From JACJWR01 sp964556255 (GTDB taxonomy: Bacteria > Actinomycetota > Actinomycetes > S36-B12 > UBA10799), in the NCBI GenBank assembly GCA_964556255.1, contig CAZKVQ010000004.1:24435-88434 (forward strand): DNA of 64,000 bases, given 5' to 3'. Positions 32,510 to 41,025 of the stretch are shown in pieces (position 1 is the first letter of the stretch; the number at the start of each line of letters is the position of its first letter). The notes below the pieces were generated by a model. It worked only from the letters and a program-made list of their open reading frames with translations, made no database searches and had not been told where the DNA came from. A program made the translations under genes and the position numbers.

Positions 32510-33705
32510 GGTGCCCACCTCCCGAGTCGCTCCCGCAGGTCAGCCGCCCCCGGACCCTCGAGCAGCTCCCCGCCGTGGAGTGTGAGAGCGGGGACTGCCC
32601 GCACCAAAAGGTCTCCCGCCCGGCTGAGCACACACAGCTGCGCCACCGCTCGGCTTCCGTCCGCACGCCGCCCGACGTGCACCACGGCATCCACCCCCGC
32701 CGCGACCTGCGCGTGCAGGGCCTCCCGCCCCAGCCCTGCCGCGAGCGCCAGGGCCTCCAATCGTGCCGGCACGTCGGCAGCTGAGTTCGCGTGCAACGTC
32801 CCGCAGCCGCCTTCATGGCCCGTGTTCAAGGCGGCGAGCAGGTCAACCACTTCGGCGCCACGGACTTCCCCGACCACGAGCCGGTCCGGGCGCATCCGAA
32901 GCGCCTGCCGCACCAGGTCACGCATCGACACCGCGCCGGCCCCCTCGACATTGGGAGGCCGGGACTCGAGCCGGACCACGTGGGGATGCACCGGCTCGAG
33001 TTCGCTGGAGTCCTCGACGATCAGCATCCGCTCACCGGGATCGGCACTCGACAGCAGGCAGTTCAGCAGGGTGGTCTTACCAGCGCCAGTGCCGCCGCTG
33101 ACGAGGAAGGCCACCCTGGCCAGGACTAGCGCCCGCAACCAGGCCACCCCTGCGGGCGGCAGCGAGCCGGCCTCGACGAGTTCTGACAACGTGAACGCCC
33201 GCTTGCGGGGAACGCGGATCGACAGGCAGGTACCACGCGGTGCCACCGGCGGTATCACCGCGTGCAGGCGCGACCCATCGGGCAAGCGGGCGTCGACGTA
33301 AGGAGCCGCCTCGTCGAGCCGGCGCCCTGCGAGACCCGCCATCCGCTGCGCCAATCTACGGACGGCGACCTCGTCGCGTAGCGTCACACCCGCCGGTTCC
33401 AGACCAGCGCCCCGATCGATCCAGACGGATTCGGGACCGTTCACCAAAACGTCGGTCACGGACTCGTCGCGCAGCAGTTGTTCCAACGGTCCCGCACCGG
33501 CGAGTTCGGCCCGTAGGGCCGTCACCATCCACATCAGGGCGGCGTCGCCGAGCACCATGCCTTCGGCGCGCAGAGCCTCGGCGACATTCGACGATGAAGG
33601 TGTGGAACCGGTTCGGATGAGGCGCCCGCGCACCCGTTCCAGCACTTCACCCGACGTGACCGAAGAGCCAGTCGTCGCCGCGCCCCCGGGCGGTAGTGCC
33701 GTCAT
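32506..33705 (-). CDS. tadA: Tad/CpaF-type secretion ATPase TadA
   Basis: 399 residues. It powers pilus assembly in the cytoplasm. Walker A is SGGTGAGKTTLLN, with Asp box LIVEDSSELEP, Walker B-like MRPDRLVVGEVRGAEV and a His-box region TGHEGGCGTLHANS. These are all typical of the VirB11/CpaF family. The ATG overlaps the CpaE-like stop by four bases. Gene order CpaE-TadA-TadB-TadC is that of other actinobacteria. Confidence 0.93.
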   Translation of the reverse strand: MTALPPGGAATTGSSVTSGEVLERVRGRLIRTGSTPSSSNVAEALRAEGMVLGDAALMWMVTALRAELAGAGPLEQLLRDESVTDVLVNGPESVWIDRGAGLEPAGVTLRDEVAVRRLAQRMAGLAGRRLDEAAPYVDARLPDGSRLHAVIPPVAPRGTCLSIRVPRKRAFTLSELVEAGSLPPAGVAWLRALVLARVAFLVSGGTGAGKTTLLNCLLSSADPGERMLIVEDSSELEPVHPHVVRLESRPPNVEGAGAVSMRDLVRQALRMRPDRLVVGEVRGAEVVDLLAALNTGHEGGCGTLHANSAADVPARLEALALAAGLGREALHAQVAAGVDAVVHVGRRADGSRAVAQLCVLSRAGDLLVRAVPALTLHGGELLEGPGAADLRERLGRWAP

Positions 33706-34814
33706 GCGGCACCGCGAACGGGTTCGACAGCAAGATCCGCAAGGAGGCGTCGCGCCAGCCCCGCCAGCGGCCCGCGCCCACGATGTGCGGGAGCGTCACC
33801 ATCGTCCAGACTGCGGTCGAGGCGCCCCTCCGCTGCCATGCTTCCCAGCAGTGGCATCCCCAGTGCTGCCGCGATGTCGGCGGCCGCGAGTCCGCCCGGT
33901 GACGGACCTCGAACCACTACGGCACTTCGGTAGCCTCGCAACGCCTCCGTCGCCATGAGCCGACCCCCAGACAGCGCGGAGCGGACGTCGGCGGGGCAGA
34001 CCAACACCAGCAACGAACTGCGTGGCAGGACCTCGGCCGCAATCCCACCCGCAGGATCCTGCTCGGCTCGACCGCGCATGGACCAGCGCGGCAGATCCAC
34101 TACGACGACGTCCCCGTCCCGGCTCGCCGCGTCGACGACCGAGCCCACCACCCCCGGCGGCGGCAGGACTGCACGAGCGGGGTCAAAGGCCAGCAGCCGC
34201 ACGCCGCCGACGCAGGGCAAACCCTCTCGCAGAGCGCCGGACGGCACCCGGCCGACGGCTGCGCCCAGATCGTGCCACCGAACGCCGTGCACGCGCTCGG
34301 CCCCCAGCAACACGTCGAGACCCGCGCCCAGCGGGTCCAGATCCAGCAGGTACGGGGTGAGTCCCTCCCGTACCGCCGTCGTTGCCAGGGCGCCAGCCAA
34401 CACGGACGCCCCGGCGCCGCCGCGCGCACCCGTCACGGCAACGACCGGTGCGGGCACCTTGCCATCCCCTGCCGCATCAGCCATGGCCTGCACGAGCCAC
34501 GATTCGGCATCGGGCAGCCGGACGACGCCCTGCGCCCCGACTTCGAGGGCGCGCCGCCACACACCCTCATCGTCCGGGTCGACCGCCACCACGACAACTC
34601 CAGGGCGCGATGGCAGGGCCGCAGCAGCGCACGACTCCAGTTCCTCGCCACCTACAAGTACCAGCGGAACCCGCGCCCAGAGTGGACCGGCAGCGGCGGG
34701 TTCCACTCCGATCGCGGCAGTCACGCCGGCCGCCGCCGCCAGTCTCATCAGGTCGTCCTGGAGTCCGGGATCGGCCACCAGGACGAGGACTGAGGGTTCG
34801 CCCGATCCGATCAC
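33702..34814 (-). CDS. CpaE/TadZ-like MinD-family protein (Ssd-like)
   Basis: 370 residues from a GTG with GGGGGGAGG upstream. The N-terminal 120 residues are receiver-like (SVLVLVADPGLQDDLMRLA) and the rest is a MinD-type ATPase domain. The P-loop is altered: TGARGGAGASVLA, without the usual Lys-Thr. VVVVDLPRW is the Walker B region. In Tad systems this protein locates the pilus machine; the M. tuberculosis homologue Rv3660c is called septum site-determining protein Ssd. It is the first gene of the operon and diverges from a HAD phosphatase gene over 150 bases. Confidence 0.85.
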   Translation of the reverse strand: MIGSGEPSVLVLVADPGLQDDLMRLAAAAGVTAAIGVEPAAAGPLWARVPLVLVGGEELESCAAAALPSRPGVVVVAVDPDDEGVWRRALEVGAQGVVRLPDAESWLVQAMADAAGDGKVPAPVVAVTGARGGAGASVLAGALATTAVREGLTPYLLDLDPLGAGLDVLLGAERVHGVRWHDLGAAVGRVPSGALREGLPCVGGVRLLAFDPARAVLPPPGVVGSVVDAASRDGDVVVVDLPRWSMRGRAEQDPAGGIAAEVLPRSSLLVLVCPADVRSALSGGRLMATEALRGYRSAVVVRGPSPGGLAAADIAAALGMPLLGSMAAEGRLDRSLDDGDAPAHRGRGPLAGLARRLLADLAVEPVRGAA

Positions 34815-34964
34815 GATGCCTCCCCCCGACACCAGATGTGTGCTCGCCCGTCCATCGATGGTGCCTGCGCTCGGCCGGTGGTCCCAGATCCGCCAACGCG
34901 ATTGTGGACAACCGGCCATCGCAGCCGTCAGGGGCCACCAGGGCGGGCGGATAGACTTGGTGCC

Positions 34965-35750
34965 ATGAGGACTGCGGCGTTCTTCGACCTCGACAAGACG
35001 ATCCTGGCCAAGTCGAGTTCGCTGGCTTTCATGAAGCCGCTGTACGACGGCGGCCTCATCGGACGGTCGGCGGTGCTCAAGGGGGCCTACGCCCAGTTCG
35101 TCTATCTGACCTCCGGCGCCGACCACGACCAGATGGAGCAGATGCGGGTGTACCTGCAGGCCCTGTGTAAGGGCTGGCCGGTCGAGCAGGTGCGGTCGAT
35201 CGTCGCGGAGACTTTGGACGACATCGTCGATCCGATCGTCTACACCGAGGCGATGGACCTGATCAGGTGGCACCAGGACGAAGGCCGCGACGTCATCATC
35301 ATCTCGAGTTCGGGTACTGAGATCGTCGAACCGATCGGGGAGCGCCTCGGCGTCAACCGCGCGATCGGTACCCAGATGGCAGTCGATCCGGCGGACGGCA
35401 CCTACACCGGGGAGATCCTGTTCTACGCCTACGGCAAGGGTAAGTCCGAGGCGATGGTGGCCCTGGCCGAACATGACGGCTACGACCTTGCCGAGAGCTA
35501 CGCCTACACCGACTCGCACACCGACCTGCCGATGCTCGAGGTAGTGGGTCACCCGGTTGCCGTCAATCCGGACTCAGCGCTGCGGGATATCGCTGAGGAA
35601 CGGGACTGGCCGGTGGTGGATTTCCAGAAGCCGGAAACCATGCGGGCCCAGCAGGCGCGGGATCGCGCGATGGTGGCTGCCGGTACGGCAACCGCCGCGG
35701 TGGCCCTCGGCATCGCGTGGTACGCACGGTCCGTGAGGCATCGCGGCTAG
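34965..35750 (+). CDS. HAD-IB family phosphatase with C-terminal membrane segment
   Basis: 261 residues. The DxDxT motif FDLDKTI (D8, D10) is near the N-terminus; ISSSGTEIVEP and AYTDSHTDLPMLE are motifs II and IV. This is the SerB-like HAD-IB group (haloacid dehalogenase), which dephosphorylates small molecules. A predicted membrane segment lies at the C-terminus (TATAAVALGIAWYA). The substrate is unknown. M. tuberculosis Rv3661 is in the same place. Confidence 0.87.
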   Translation: MRTAAFFDLDKTILAKSSSLAFMKPLYDGGLIGRSAVLKGAYAQFVYLTSGADHDQMEQMRVYLQALCKGWPVEQVRSIVAETLDDIVDPIVYTEAMDLIRWHQDEGRDVIIISSSGTEIVEPIGERLGVNRAIGTQMAVDPADGTYTGEILFYAYGKGKSEAMVALAEHDGYDLAESYAYTDSHTDLPMLEVVGHPVAVNPDSALRDIAEERDWPVVDFQKPETMRAQQARDRAMVAAGTATAAVALGIAWYARSVRHRG

Positions 35751-35797
35751 TGGCTCAAAAGCCCAAACCCCTTCTACCGCAACACCTTTGACAACGC

Positions 35798-35829
35798 GAG
35801 AGGCGCCCCCCTCTCGGGGAGCGCCTCTC
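35798..35829. terminator. Hairpin between convergent HAD and Fic-like genes
   Basis: A 9-bp stem (GAGAGGCGC at 35798-35806 with GCGCCTCTC at 35821-35829), extended inside by C/G pairs, lies in the 209 bases between the two convergent stops. It has no long U-run but is well placed to stop transcription from either side. Confidence 0.5.
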
Positions 35830-35959
35830 CACATCGCCGGGTCGGGCGATCAAGCGTGCAGTCCGAGGATCTCGTGAGACCCGCACCCTTCTCGTGGGTT
35901 TGGCGCCGCGTGGGTGCCTGGCCCGGCTGTGTCCGGCCTCTCGGCCGCATACCTTCTTT

Positions 35960-36793
35960 CTACTCCTGCGAAGCCGCCTTGCCAAGTGCTCCAGCATTAA
36001 TTTCATCCAACAATTCCTCCGACGCCAGCGCCCCCACCCGAATGGTCTCGCAGACGAACCGGATCCACGCCGCGACTCCGTCCGGGGAGCCACTCTGGTA
36101 GCGACGGATGGCGTCGACGTAGCTCGGCCGCCCGAGTTTCATGATCCCGATCTCGGGCACCGTCAGCATGTCCGGATCGAGCCCGCGGGCCGCGATCACG
36201 AGCCTCGTCGTCATCCTCGCGATCGGCCCCGAACCCTCGGTGAAGGGCCTCAGCGCAAGCAACTCGCCGTGCACGATCGCCGCTTCCACCGGAGCCGGGG
36301 CGGTGGAGCCGTTCGCAACGAGTCCAGCCAGCATGCTCAGCCGTTCCCCGACTTCGCCAACCTCTGGGGCGGCCCCGACTCGGAGCGGGTCATTGGGCTC
36401 GCCGACCCGTGGGCGCCCGAGGTCGCCCGAAGCGACGAGGTCACGGGCCAGCAGGGAGTGGAGCCTGGCCAGCACCTGCAACGGCGTGCGCGGCCAGATG
36501 TCCACCTGCTTGGGCAGTTCGCGGTAGCACCGCCAGACCCCGGCGGCGGTACGCCCCATCGGGGAGTCGTCCCAGGCGTCGCCGCTACGCCAGGCATCGA
36601 CCGCGAAGTCGATACCTTCGACGGCTGCGCAGGCCTGGGCTCCGTGCACCCGTGACGCGACCGCCAGCGCGGGGCCGTTGCCCGCCAACCTGCGCGGCCA
36701 CAGCAGGGAATCAACCGCGTCGCGGGTTGCTGCCACGGCGTCGGCGACACCAGGCAGGTCGACTAACGCGGCGAGGGGATCGTTGGCCGTCAT
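35960..36793 (-). CDS. Fic-fold-like protein with degenerate active-site motif
   Basis: 277 residues. The region 182-193 reads RPFTEGSGPIAR, aligning with the Fic motif HPFxxGNGRxxR. The catalytic His is Arg182, Asn is Ser188 and the first Arg is Pro190, while Pro183, Phe184, Gly187, Gly189 and Arg193 are kept. Fic enzymes transfer AMP or other groups to proteins, but lack of the histidine makes that activity unlikely here. M. tuberculosis Rv3662c lies in the same position and may be a homologue. It converges on the HAD gene and its start is 13 bases from the deacetylase-like stop. Confidence 0.6.
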   Translation of the reverse strand: MTANDPLAALVDLPGVADAVAATRDAVDSLLWPRRLAGNGPALAVASRVHGAQACAAVEGIDFAVDAWRSGDAWDDSPMGRTAAGVWRCYRELPKQVDIWPRTPLQVLARLHSLLARDLVASGDLGRPRVGEPNDPLRVGAAPEVGEVGERLSMLAGLVANGSTAPAPVEAAIVHGELLALRPFTEGSGPIARMTTRLVIAARGLDPDMLTVPEIGIMKLGRPSYVDAIRRYQSGSPDGVAAWIRFVCETIRVGALASEELLDEINAGALGKAASQE

Positions 36794-36806
36794 CGACCAA
36801 CCTCGG

Positions 36807-38015
36807 TCACTGGGTCGCCGGCGGCAGTGCCTGCAATTGCTGGAGAACCGCCGGATCCTGTGCCTCGAGCCACTTCTCTAGGTCCAGGTTGCTCACGAAC
36901 TGAACGTCCGGGTGCTTCGCCTTCAGATCGACGATGAAGTTGGTCAAGGAGTTCTTGTAGGCGCCACATGCCCACTCATTGAAGTGGTTGCCGACGAAGA
37001 ATGGCGCCCGGTTGCCGTTGTACACCGTCTCCGCGGCGCCCATCAGCGAGTTGTAGGTCGACTGCTCCATCGCCTTGCACTTCTCAGGGTCGGCCTTCGT
37101 CTCGCCCTTGTTCTGGGTGACGAGGAAGTTGTAGTCCATCGAGAGGTTGCTCTCGTTGTAGCCAGCGACCTTGATCGTCTGCAGCGGGAAGTCCCACAGG
37201 TTGTAGTCCTTGACCTTCTTCGGCCACGACAGGTCACCGGAGTTCGAAGTGTCATAGGTGTATCCAGCCGCAACCATCGCCGGGTACATCTGATCCCGCT
37301 GTCCTTCCAGGCAGGGGGTTCGCCCGCCCTTGATCACGCTGGCGTCGAACGGCAATGGGTCGACGCCACCGGTGTACTGCGGGTTGAACTTCGTCCACTC
37401 GTTCATGAAGGTGTTGAACTGGTTGATCTCGCTGGTCCAACCGGCGGTATCCCACGACTGGACGCCGCCGGAGCCGCAGAAGTGTCCGAGATAGTGCGTG
37501 GCAATCTCGTGGCCCTTCTTGTAGGCCTCGGTCCAGGCGTTGATGCGGTCCGCCAAGAGCGACGGGTCACCGAAACCGATTGCCGAGGTGCCGCGCGGCT
37601 TGTTGGGTGGGTCGTAGTTCAGCTTCTGCTCGTTGTCGGGCAGGATGCATAGCCCGGAGATGTTGAACGAGAACCGCCCGGAGACTTTCTCTGCGGTGTC
37701 CAGGTAATGGCGGAAGAGTTTGCTCTTCGTCTCGCATGACCCGTCGAACGACACCACCACGAACTGCGGCGGCTTCTCCCCGGGAGCGAGCTTCTTGATC
37801 TCCAACTCCGGCTGCGGCTCCGGCGGCGTGGTCACCGACTTCGGGGGTCCGGTCGGGCTGGAGGAGGCCTCGCCGCCATCGGACGAGGTGTTGCCGCCAC
37901 TCTCGGCCGCGGTGTTATCCGCCGCCGCGGTCCCTTTCGGCAGGAAGCCGCCGTAGATGAGCCCCGCGACAGCCGCGAGCGCGAGCAGTACGGGGATCAG
38001 CACACGAGCGCGCAT
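36807..38015 (-). CDS. Secreted/membrane-anchored polysaccharide-deacetylase-like protein
   Basis: 402 residues. A single N-terminal membrane segment (about 4-23) and a Ser/Thr/Pro-rich linker lead to a domain with NodB-like elements: VVSFDGSCE (Asp91) in place of the usual TFDDGP, and HEIATHYLGH with H174 and H178 as metal ligands. Such enzymes remove acetyl groups from peptidoglycan or polysaccharides. The altered first motif leaves activity uncertain. The ATG at 38015 has GGAGGG upstream. The 264 bases between this gene and the divergent nhaA hold no gene and should carry both promoters. Confidence 0.75.
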   Translation of the reverse strand: MRARVLIPVLLALAAVAGLIYGGFLPKGTAAADNTAAESGGNTSSDGGEASSSPTGPPKSVTTPPEPQPELEIKKLAPGEKPPQFVVVSFDGSCETKSKLFRHYLDTAEKVSGRFSFNISGLCILPDNEQKLNYDPPNKPRGTSAIGFGDPSLLADRINAWTEAYKKGHEIATHYLGHFCGSGGVQSWDTAGWTSEINQFNTFMNEWTKFNPQYTGGVDPLPFDASVIKGGRTPCLEGQRDQMYPAMVAAGYTYDTSNSGDLSWPKKVKDYNLWDFPLQTIKVAGYNESNLSMDYNFLVTQNKGETKADPEKCKAMEQSTYNSLMGAAETVYNGNRAPFFVGNHFNEWACGAYKNSLTNFIVDLKAKHPDVQFVSNLDLEKWLEAQDPAVLQQLQALPPATQ

Positions 38016-38279
38016 CGTCCCTCCGAATCGATAGAAAAGGCCACAGTGGCCCTGCAGGTCCAGTATCTCCGACGAGCCCGAGGCCCCTCGGGTTCCTTCA
38101 CCCGCGTGTTCACGGTCACACTGGGCCCACCGCCGACCGAAACTGCTCGGCCGTGGGTGGACCCCCGATCCGACTTCTGGCAGCCGAGGGTCCTCGGTCA
38201 CTAGTGTGAGCCACGGCAGATAAGCGGGGCGCCGGCGCCCCTCCGATTGCGACCGGACTTTCATCGAGGGCGGGCACCC

Positions 38280-39578
38280 ATGGACGAGCAGCACGGCGAG
38301 GGCCGTCTCTTCGACCGACCGTCGCTCGCGGAGCGCAGCTGGCTGCTCGGGGTGCTGCGCAACGAGACGGTCGGGGGCGTCCTCCTGCTGGTGTCGGCCG
38401 TGATCGCGCTGATCTGGGCGAACAGCATGTATGGAGACGCCTACCAGGCGATCTCCAACTTCGAAATCGGACCCGCGGCACTGCATCTGCACCTGAGCCT
38501 GGCCGACTGGGCCGCCGACGGCCTGCTGGCGGTGTTCTTCTTCGTCGCCGGTCTGGAGCTCAAGCACGAACTTGTTCTGGGAAGTCTCGCGGATCGCCGG
38601 AAGGCGGCCGTGCCGGTGGCCGCCGCCCTCGGCGGTATGGCCGTGCCCGCCCTGATCTACCTGGCAGTGAACGTCGCGGGCAGCGGCGAGCCGATCGGAT
38701 GGGGGATTCCGATGGCCACCGACATCGCCTTCGCCCTGGCGGTGCTGGCCGTCGCCGGCACCAACCTTCCGATCGCGTTGCGGGCGTTCCTGCTGACCTT
38801 GGCCGTGGTGGACGACCTCGGTGCGATCACCGTGATCGCGATCTTCTACTCCAAGGGCTTCCACCTGATGCCGTTCGTGCTCGCGGTCGCTCTGTTGGTC
38901 GGGTATTGGCTACTGCAGCGTGCCCGGGTCACCGCATGGTGGATCTACGTGCCGCTGGCGCTGGCGGTCTGGACCCTCGTACACGCCTCGGGAGTCCATG
39001 CCACAGTCGCTGGTGTAGCGCTGGGACTGCTCACGCGGGTGAAGGCCGACCCCGGGGAGCAGAGCAGCCCAGCCGAGCGCCTTCAGCTGCGGATCGCCCC
39101 GTTCTCCGCCGGCTTCTGCGTGCCGGCCTTCGCCTTCTTCGCGGCCGGAGTCGACCTTCGCGGCACCAGCGTGGTGTCGGCCCTGAACAACCCGGTAGCG
39201 CTCGGCGTGATCCTGGGGCTCGTCCTGGGCAAGCCCTTCGGCGTGGTGGGGACGGCATGGCTCACTGCTCGATTCACCAGGGCCTCGCTGTCGTCCTCCC
39301 TGAAATGGCGGGACATCGTCGCGGTGGGGCTGCTGGCCGGTGTCGGTTTCACAGTGTCCCTGCTCATCGCGGAATTGGCCTTCTACAACGAACCGGTCGT
39401 CGGATCCTCCGCGCGCCTGGCGGTTCTCTTGGCCTCTGTGTTGGCCGCTCTGCTGGCCAGCGCCGCCCTGATCTCGCGGTCGCGGTACTACCGCGGATTG
39501 GCGGCCGAGGAGGATCGTGACGATGACGGCGACGGGATACCTCACGTCTACCAGCGACCGGAGCCCCGGGCGGGATAG
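38280..39578 (+). CDS. nhaA: Na+/H+ antiporter NhaA
   Basis: 432 residues with about 12 membrane segments. It exchanges sodium for protons to control internal pH and salt. The ion-binding aspartates are D178-D179 in AVVDDLGAITVIAIF, with D148 in MATDIAFAL, matching Asp163, Asp164 and Asp133 of the E. coli protein. The ATG at 38280 has GAGGG upstream. Confidence 0.96.
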   Translation: MDEQHGEGRLFDRPSLAERSWLLGVLRNETVGGVLLLVSAVIALIWANSMYGDAYQAISNFEIGPAALHLHLSLADWAADGLLAVFFFVAGLELKHELVLGSLADRRKAAVPVAAALGGMAVPALIYLAVNVAGSGEPIGWGIPMATDIAFALAVLAVAGTNLPIALRAFLLTLAVVDDLGAITVIAIFYSKGFHLMPFVLAVALLVGYWLLQRARVTAWWIYVPLALAVWTLVHASGVHATVAGVALGLLTRVKADPGEQSSPAERLQLRIAPFSAGFCVPAFAFFAAGVDLRGTSVVSALNNPVALGVILGLVLGKPFGVVGTAWLTARFTRASLSSSLKWRDIVAVGLLAGVGFTVSLLIAELAFYNEPVVGSSARLAVLLASVLAALLASAALISRSRYYRGLAAEEDRDDDGDGIPHVYQRPEPRAG

Positions 39579-39615
39579 CCTAAGCCAACACCGAAGACTC
39601 GCGGAGGAATATCCC

Positions 39616-40011
39616 ATGGCGCTCACGTCAGAAACCGAGCCGAGCATCGCCCAGTTGGTCAAGTCGGCAAGCGCCGACGTCTCGACCCTGGTCTCCGACC
39701 AGATCGAGCTGACGAAGACCGAAATCCGGACCACTGCCAAGCGGGCGGGCAACGCCTTCGGACTCTTGGCCGGAGCGGCCTTCGTCGGGGTCCTCTTCTT
39801 GGTGTTCTTCCTGGTCACGATCGCCTACGTGCTGGTGCAGTTGGGACTTCCCACCTGGGCCGGGTTCGGCATCGTCGCCCTGGTGTTGCTGATCATCACC
39901 ATCGTGCTGGGTCTGCTGGGCAAGAAAAAGGCCGACAGCGTGAAAGGGCTCGAGAACACGGTGGCCCAGATCGAGGCAACCAAGGCTACCTTCGCCCGCA
40001 GCTCGGAGTAG
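39616..40011 (+). CDS. Phage-holin-family membrane protein (actinobacterial holin-X)
   Basis: 131 residues. A helical N-terminus (LVKSASADVSTLVSDQIELT) is followed by two membrane segments around residues 47-100 and a charged C-terminus. The N-terminal motif fits PF07332. The name does not imply lysis; these are common chromosomal proteins. The ATG has CGGAGGA upstream, and a downstream alpha/beta-hydrolase begins 12 bases after its stop, so the two may be co-transcribed. Confidence 0.85.
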   Translation: MALTSETEPSIAQLVKSASADVSTLVSDQIELTKTEIRTTAKRAGNAFGLLAGAAFVGVLFLVFFLVTIAYVLVQLGLPTWAGFGIVALVLLIITIVLGLLGKKKADSVKGLENTVAQIEATKATFARSSE

Positions 40012-40023
40012 GACCCGCTCGAC

Positions 40024-40989
40024 GTGCCTGCTCGAACTCCGGGTGAGGCCATCTACGCCGAGGGACCGTGGACCCACGAGGCCGTCTCCGCGAACGGCGC
40101 ACGCTTCCATGTCGTACAGATGGGCTCCGGCCCGCTGGTCCTGTTGTTGCACGGCTTCCCGACCTACTGGTGGACCTGGCGCCGTCAGCTACCGGCCATG
40201 GCGGCTGCGGGTTATCGGGCGGCCGCCATGGATCTGCGCGGCTACGGCGGCAGTGATCACACCCCCCGGGGTTACGACCCGTTCGCGGCCAGCCTTGACG
40301 TAGTCGGGGTGATCCGCTCACTGGGTGAGGAGCGTGCCACGATCGTCGGTCACGGTTGGGGCGGTTTCCTCGCCTGGACCGCCGGCGCCCTCCACCCCGA
40401 GGCTGTGGCGGGCCTGGTCCCGGTGTCGATGGGTCACCCCCGACGGTTACGAGATGCCATCGTCGGCGACACCGCCCAGCTCCGCGCCTCCGGCTACGTG
40501 CTTGGTTTTCAACGACCTTGGGTCCCGGAACGCCAGTTGGTGGCCGATGATGCCCGGCGCATCGGCGAGTTCCTCACCGAGTGGTCGGGAACCCCTGACT
40601 GGCCCTCCCCGGAGGTTTCGGAGATGTTCCGGCGGGCGTTCCAGCACACGAACACGGCCCACTGCGCCCTGGAGTACCACCGCTGGGCGATGCGATCGAT
40701 CCCCCGACGCGACGGTCGAAGATTCGTGCACGAGGTCAGCGTGAACAGTGTCAACGCCCCGGTTCTGCAGGTTCACGGCGCTCTGGATCGAACTGTGCTG
40801 CCACGCACAGCCACTGGCTCACGCGAGTTCACCGCGGGTCCCTTCGCCTGGCGTCTGATGGACGAGGTGGGTCACTTCCCGCACGAGGAGGCGCCGGAGA
40901 AGTTCAACGAACTACTCACCGGCTGGCTGGCCGACGGCCGGGGTTGGCTGGATCCTCCAGAGACCAGCCCTTTCGACCTCCACGCGTGA
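40024..40989 (+). CDS. Alpha/beta-hydrolase-fold protein, epoxide-hydrolase-like (EphE position)
   Basis: 321 residues, GTG start. The fold is clear: LLLHGFPTYWW (oxyanion region), MDLRGYGGSD and the nucleophile elbow VGHGWGGFLAW. In epoxide hydrolases the elbow is GHDWGG with the catalytic Asp. Here the nucleophile position is Gly111, so classical hydrolysis is doubtful unless another residue substitutes. The C-terminal acid/His region QVHGALDRTVL and DEVGHFPHEE are kept. Position before a MarP-like gene matches the M. tuberculosis ephE neighbourhood. Confidence 0.8.
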   Translation: MPARTPGEAIYAEGPWTHEAVSANGARFHVVQMGSGPLVLLLHGFPTYWWTWRRQLPAMAAAGYRAAAMDLRGYGGSDHTPRGYDPFAASLDVVGVIRSLGEERATIVGHGWGGFLAWTAGALHPEAVAGLVPVSMGHPRRLRDAIVGDTAQLRASGYVLGFQRPWVPERQLVADDARRIGEFLTEWSGTPDWPSPEVSEMFRRAFQHTNTAHCALEYHRWAMRSIPRRDGRRFVHEVSVNSVNAPVLQVHGALDRTVLPRTATGSREFTAGPFAWRLMDEVGHFPHEEAPEKFNELLTGWLADGRGWLDPPETSPFDLHA

Positions 40990-41025
40990 ACGCGTTAGTG
41001 CGCTGAATCGCGAAACCAGCAGCGA

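Noticed and set aside
38016..38279. Minus-strand open frame in the gap before nhaA
   Set aside because: Arg/Pro-rich shadow overlapping nhaA start; no ribosome binding site.
39616..40011. Phage or prophage remnant because of the holin name
   Set aside because: No other phage genes; the holin-X family is a common chromosomal membrane protein in actinobacteria.
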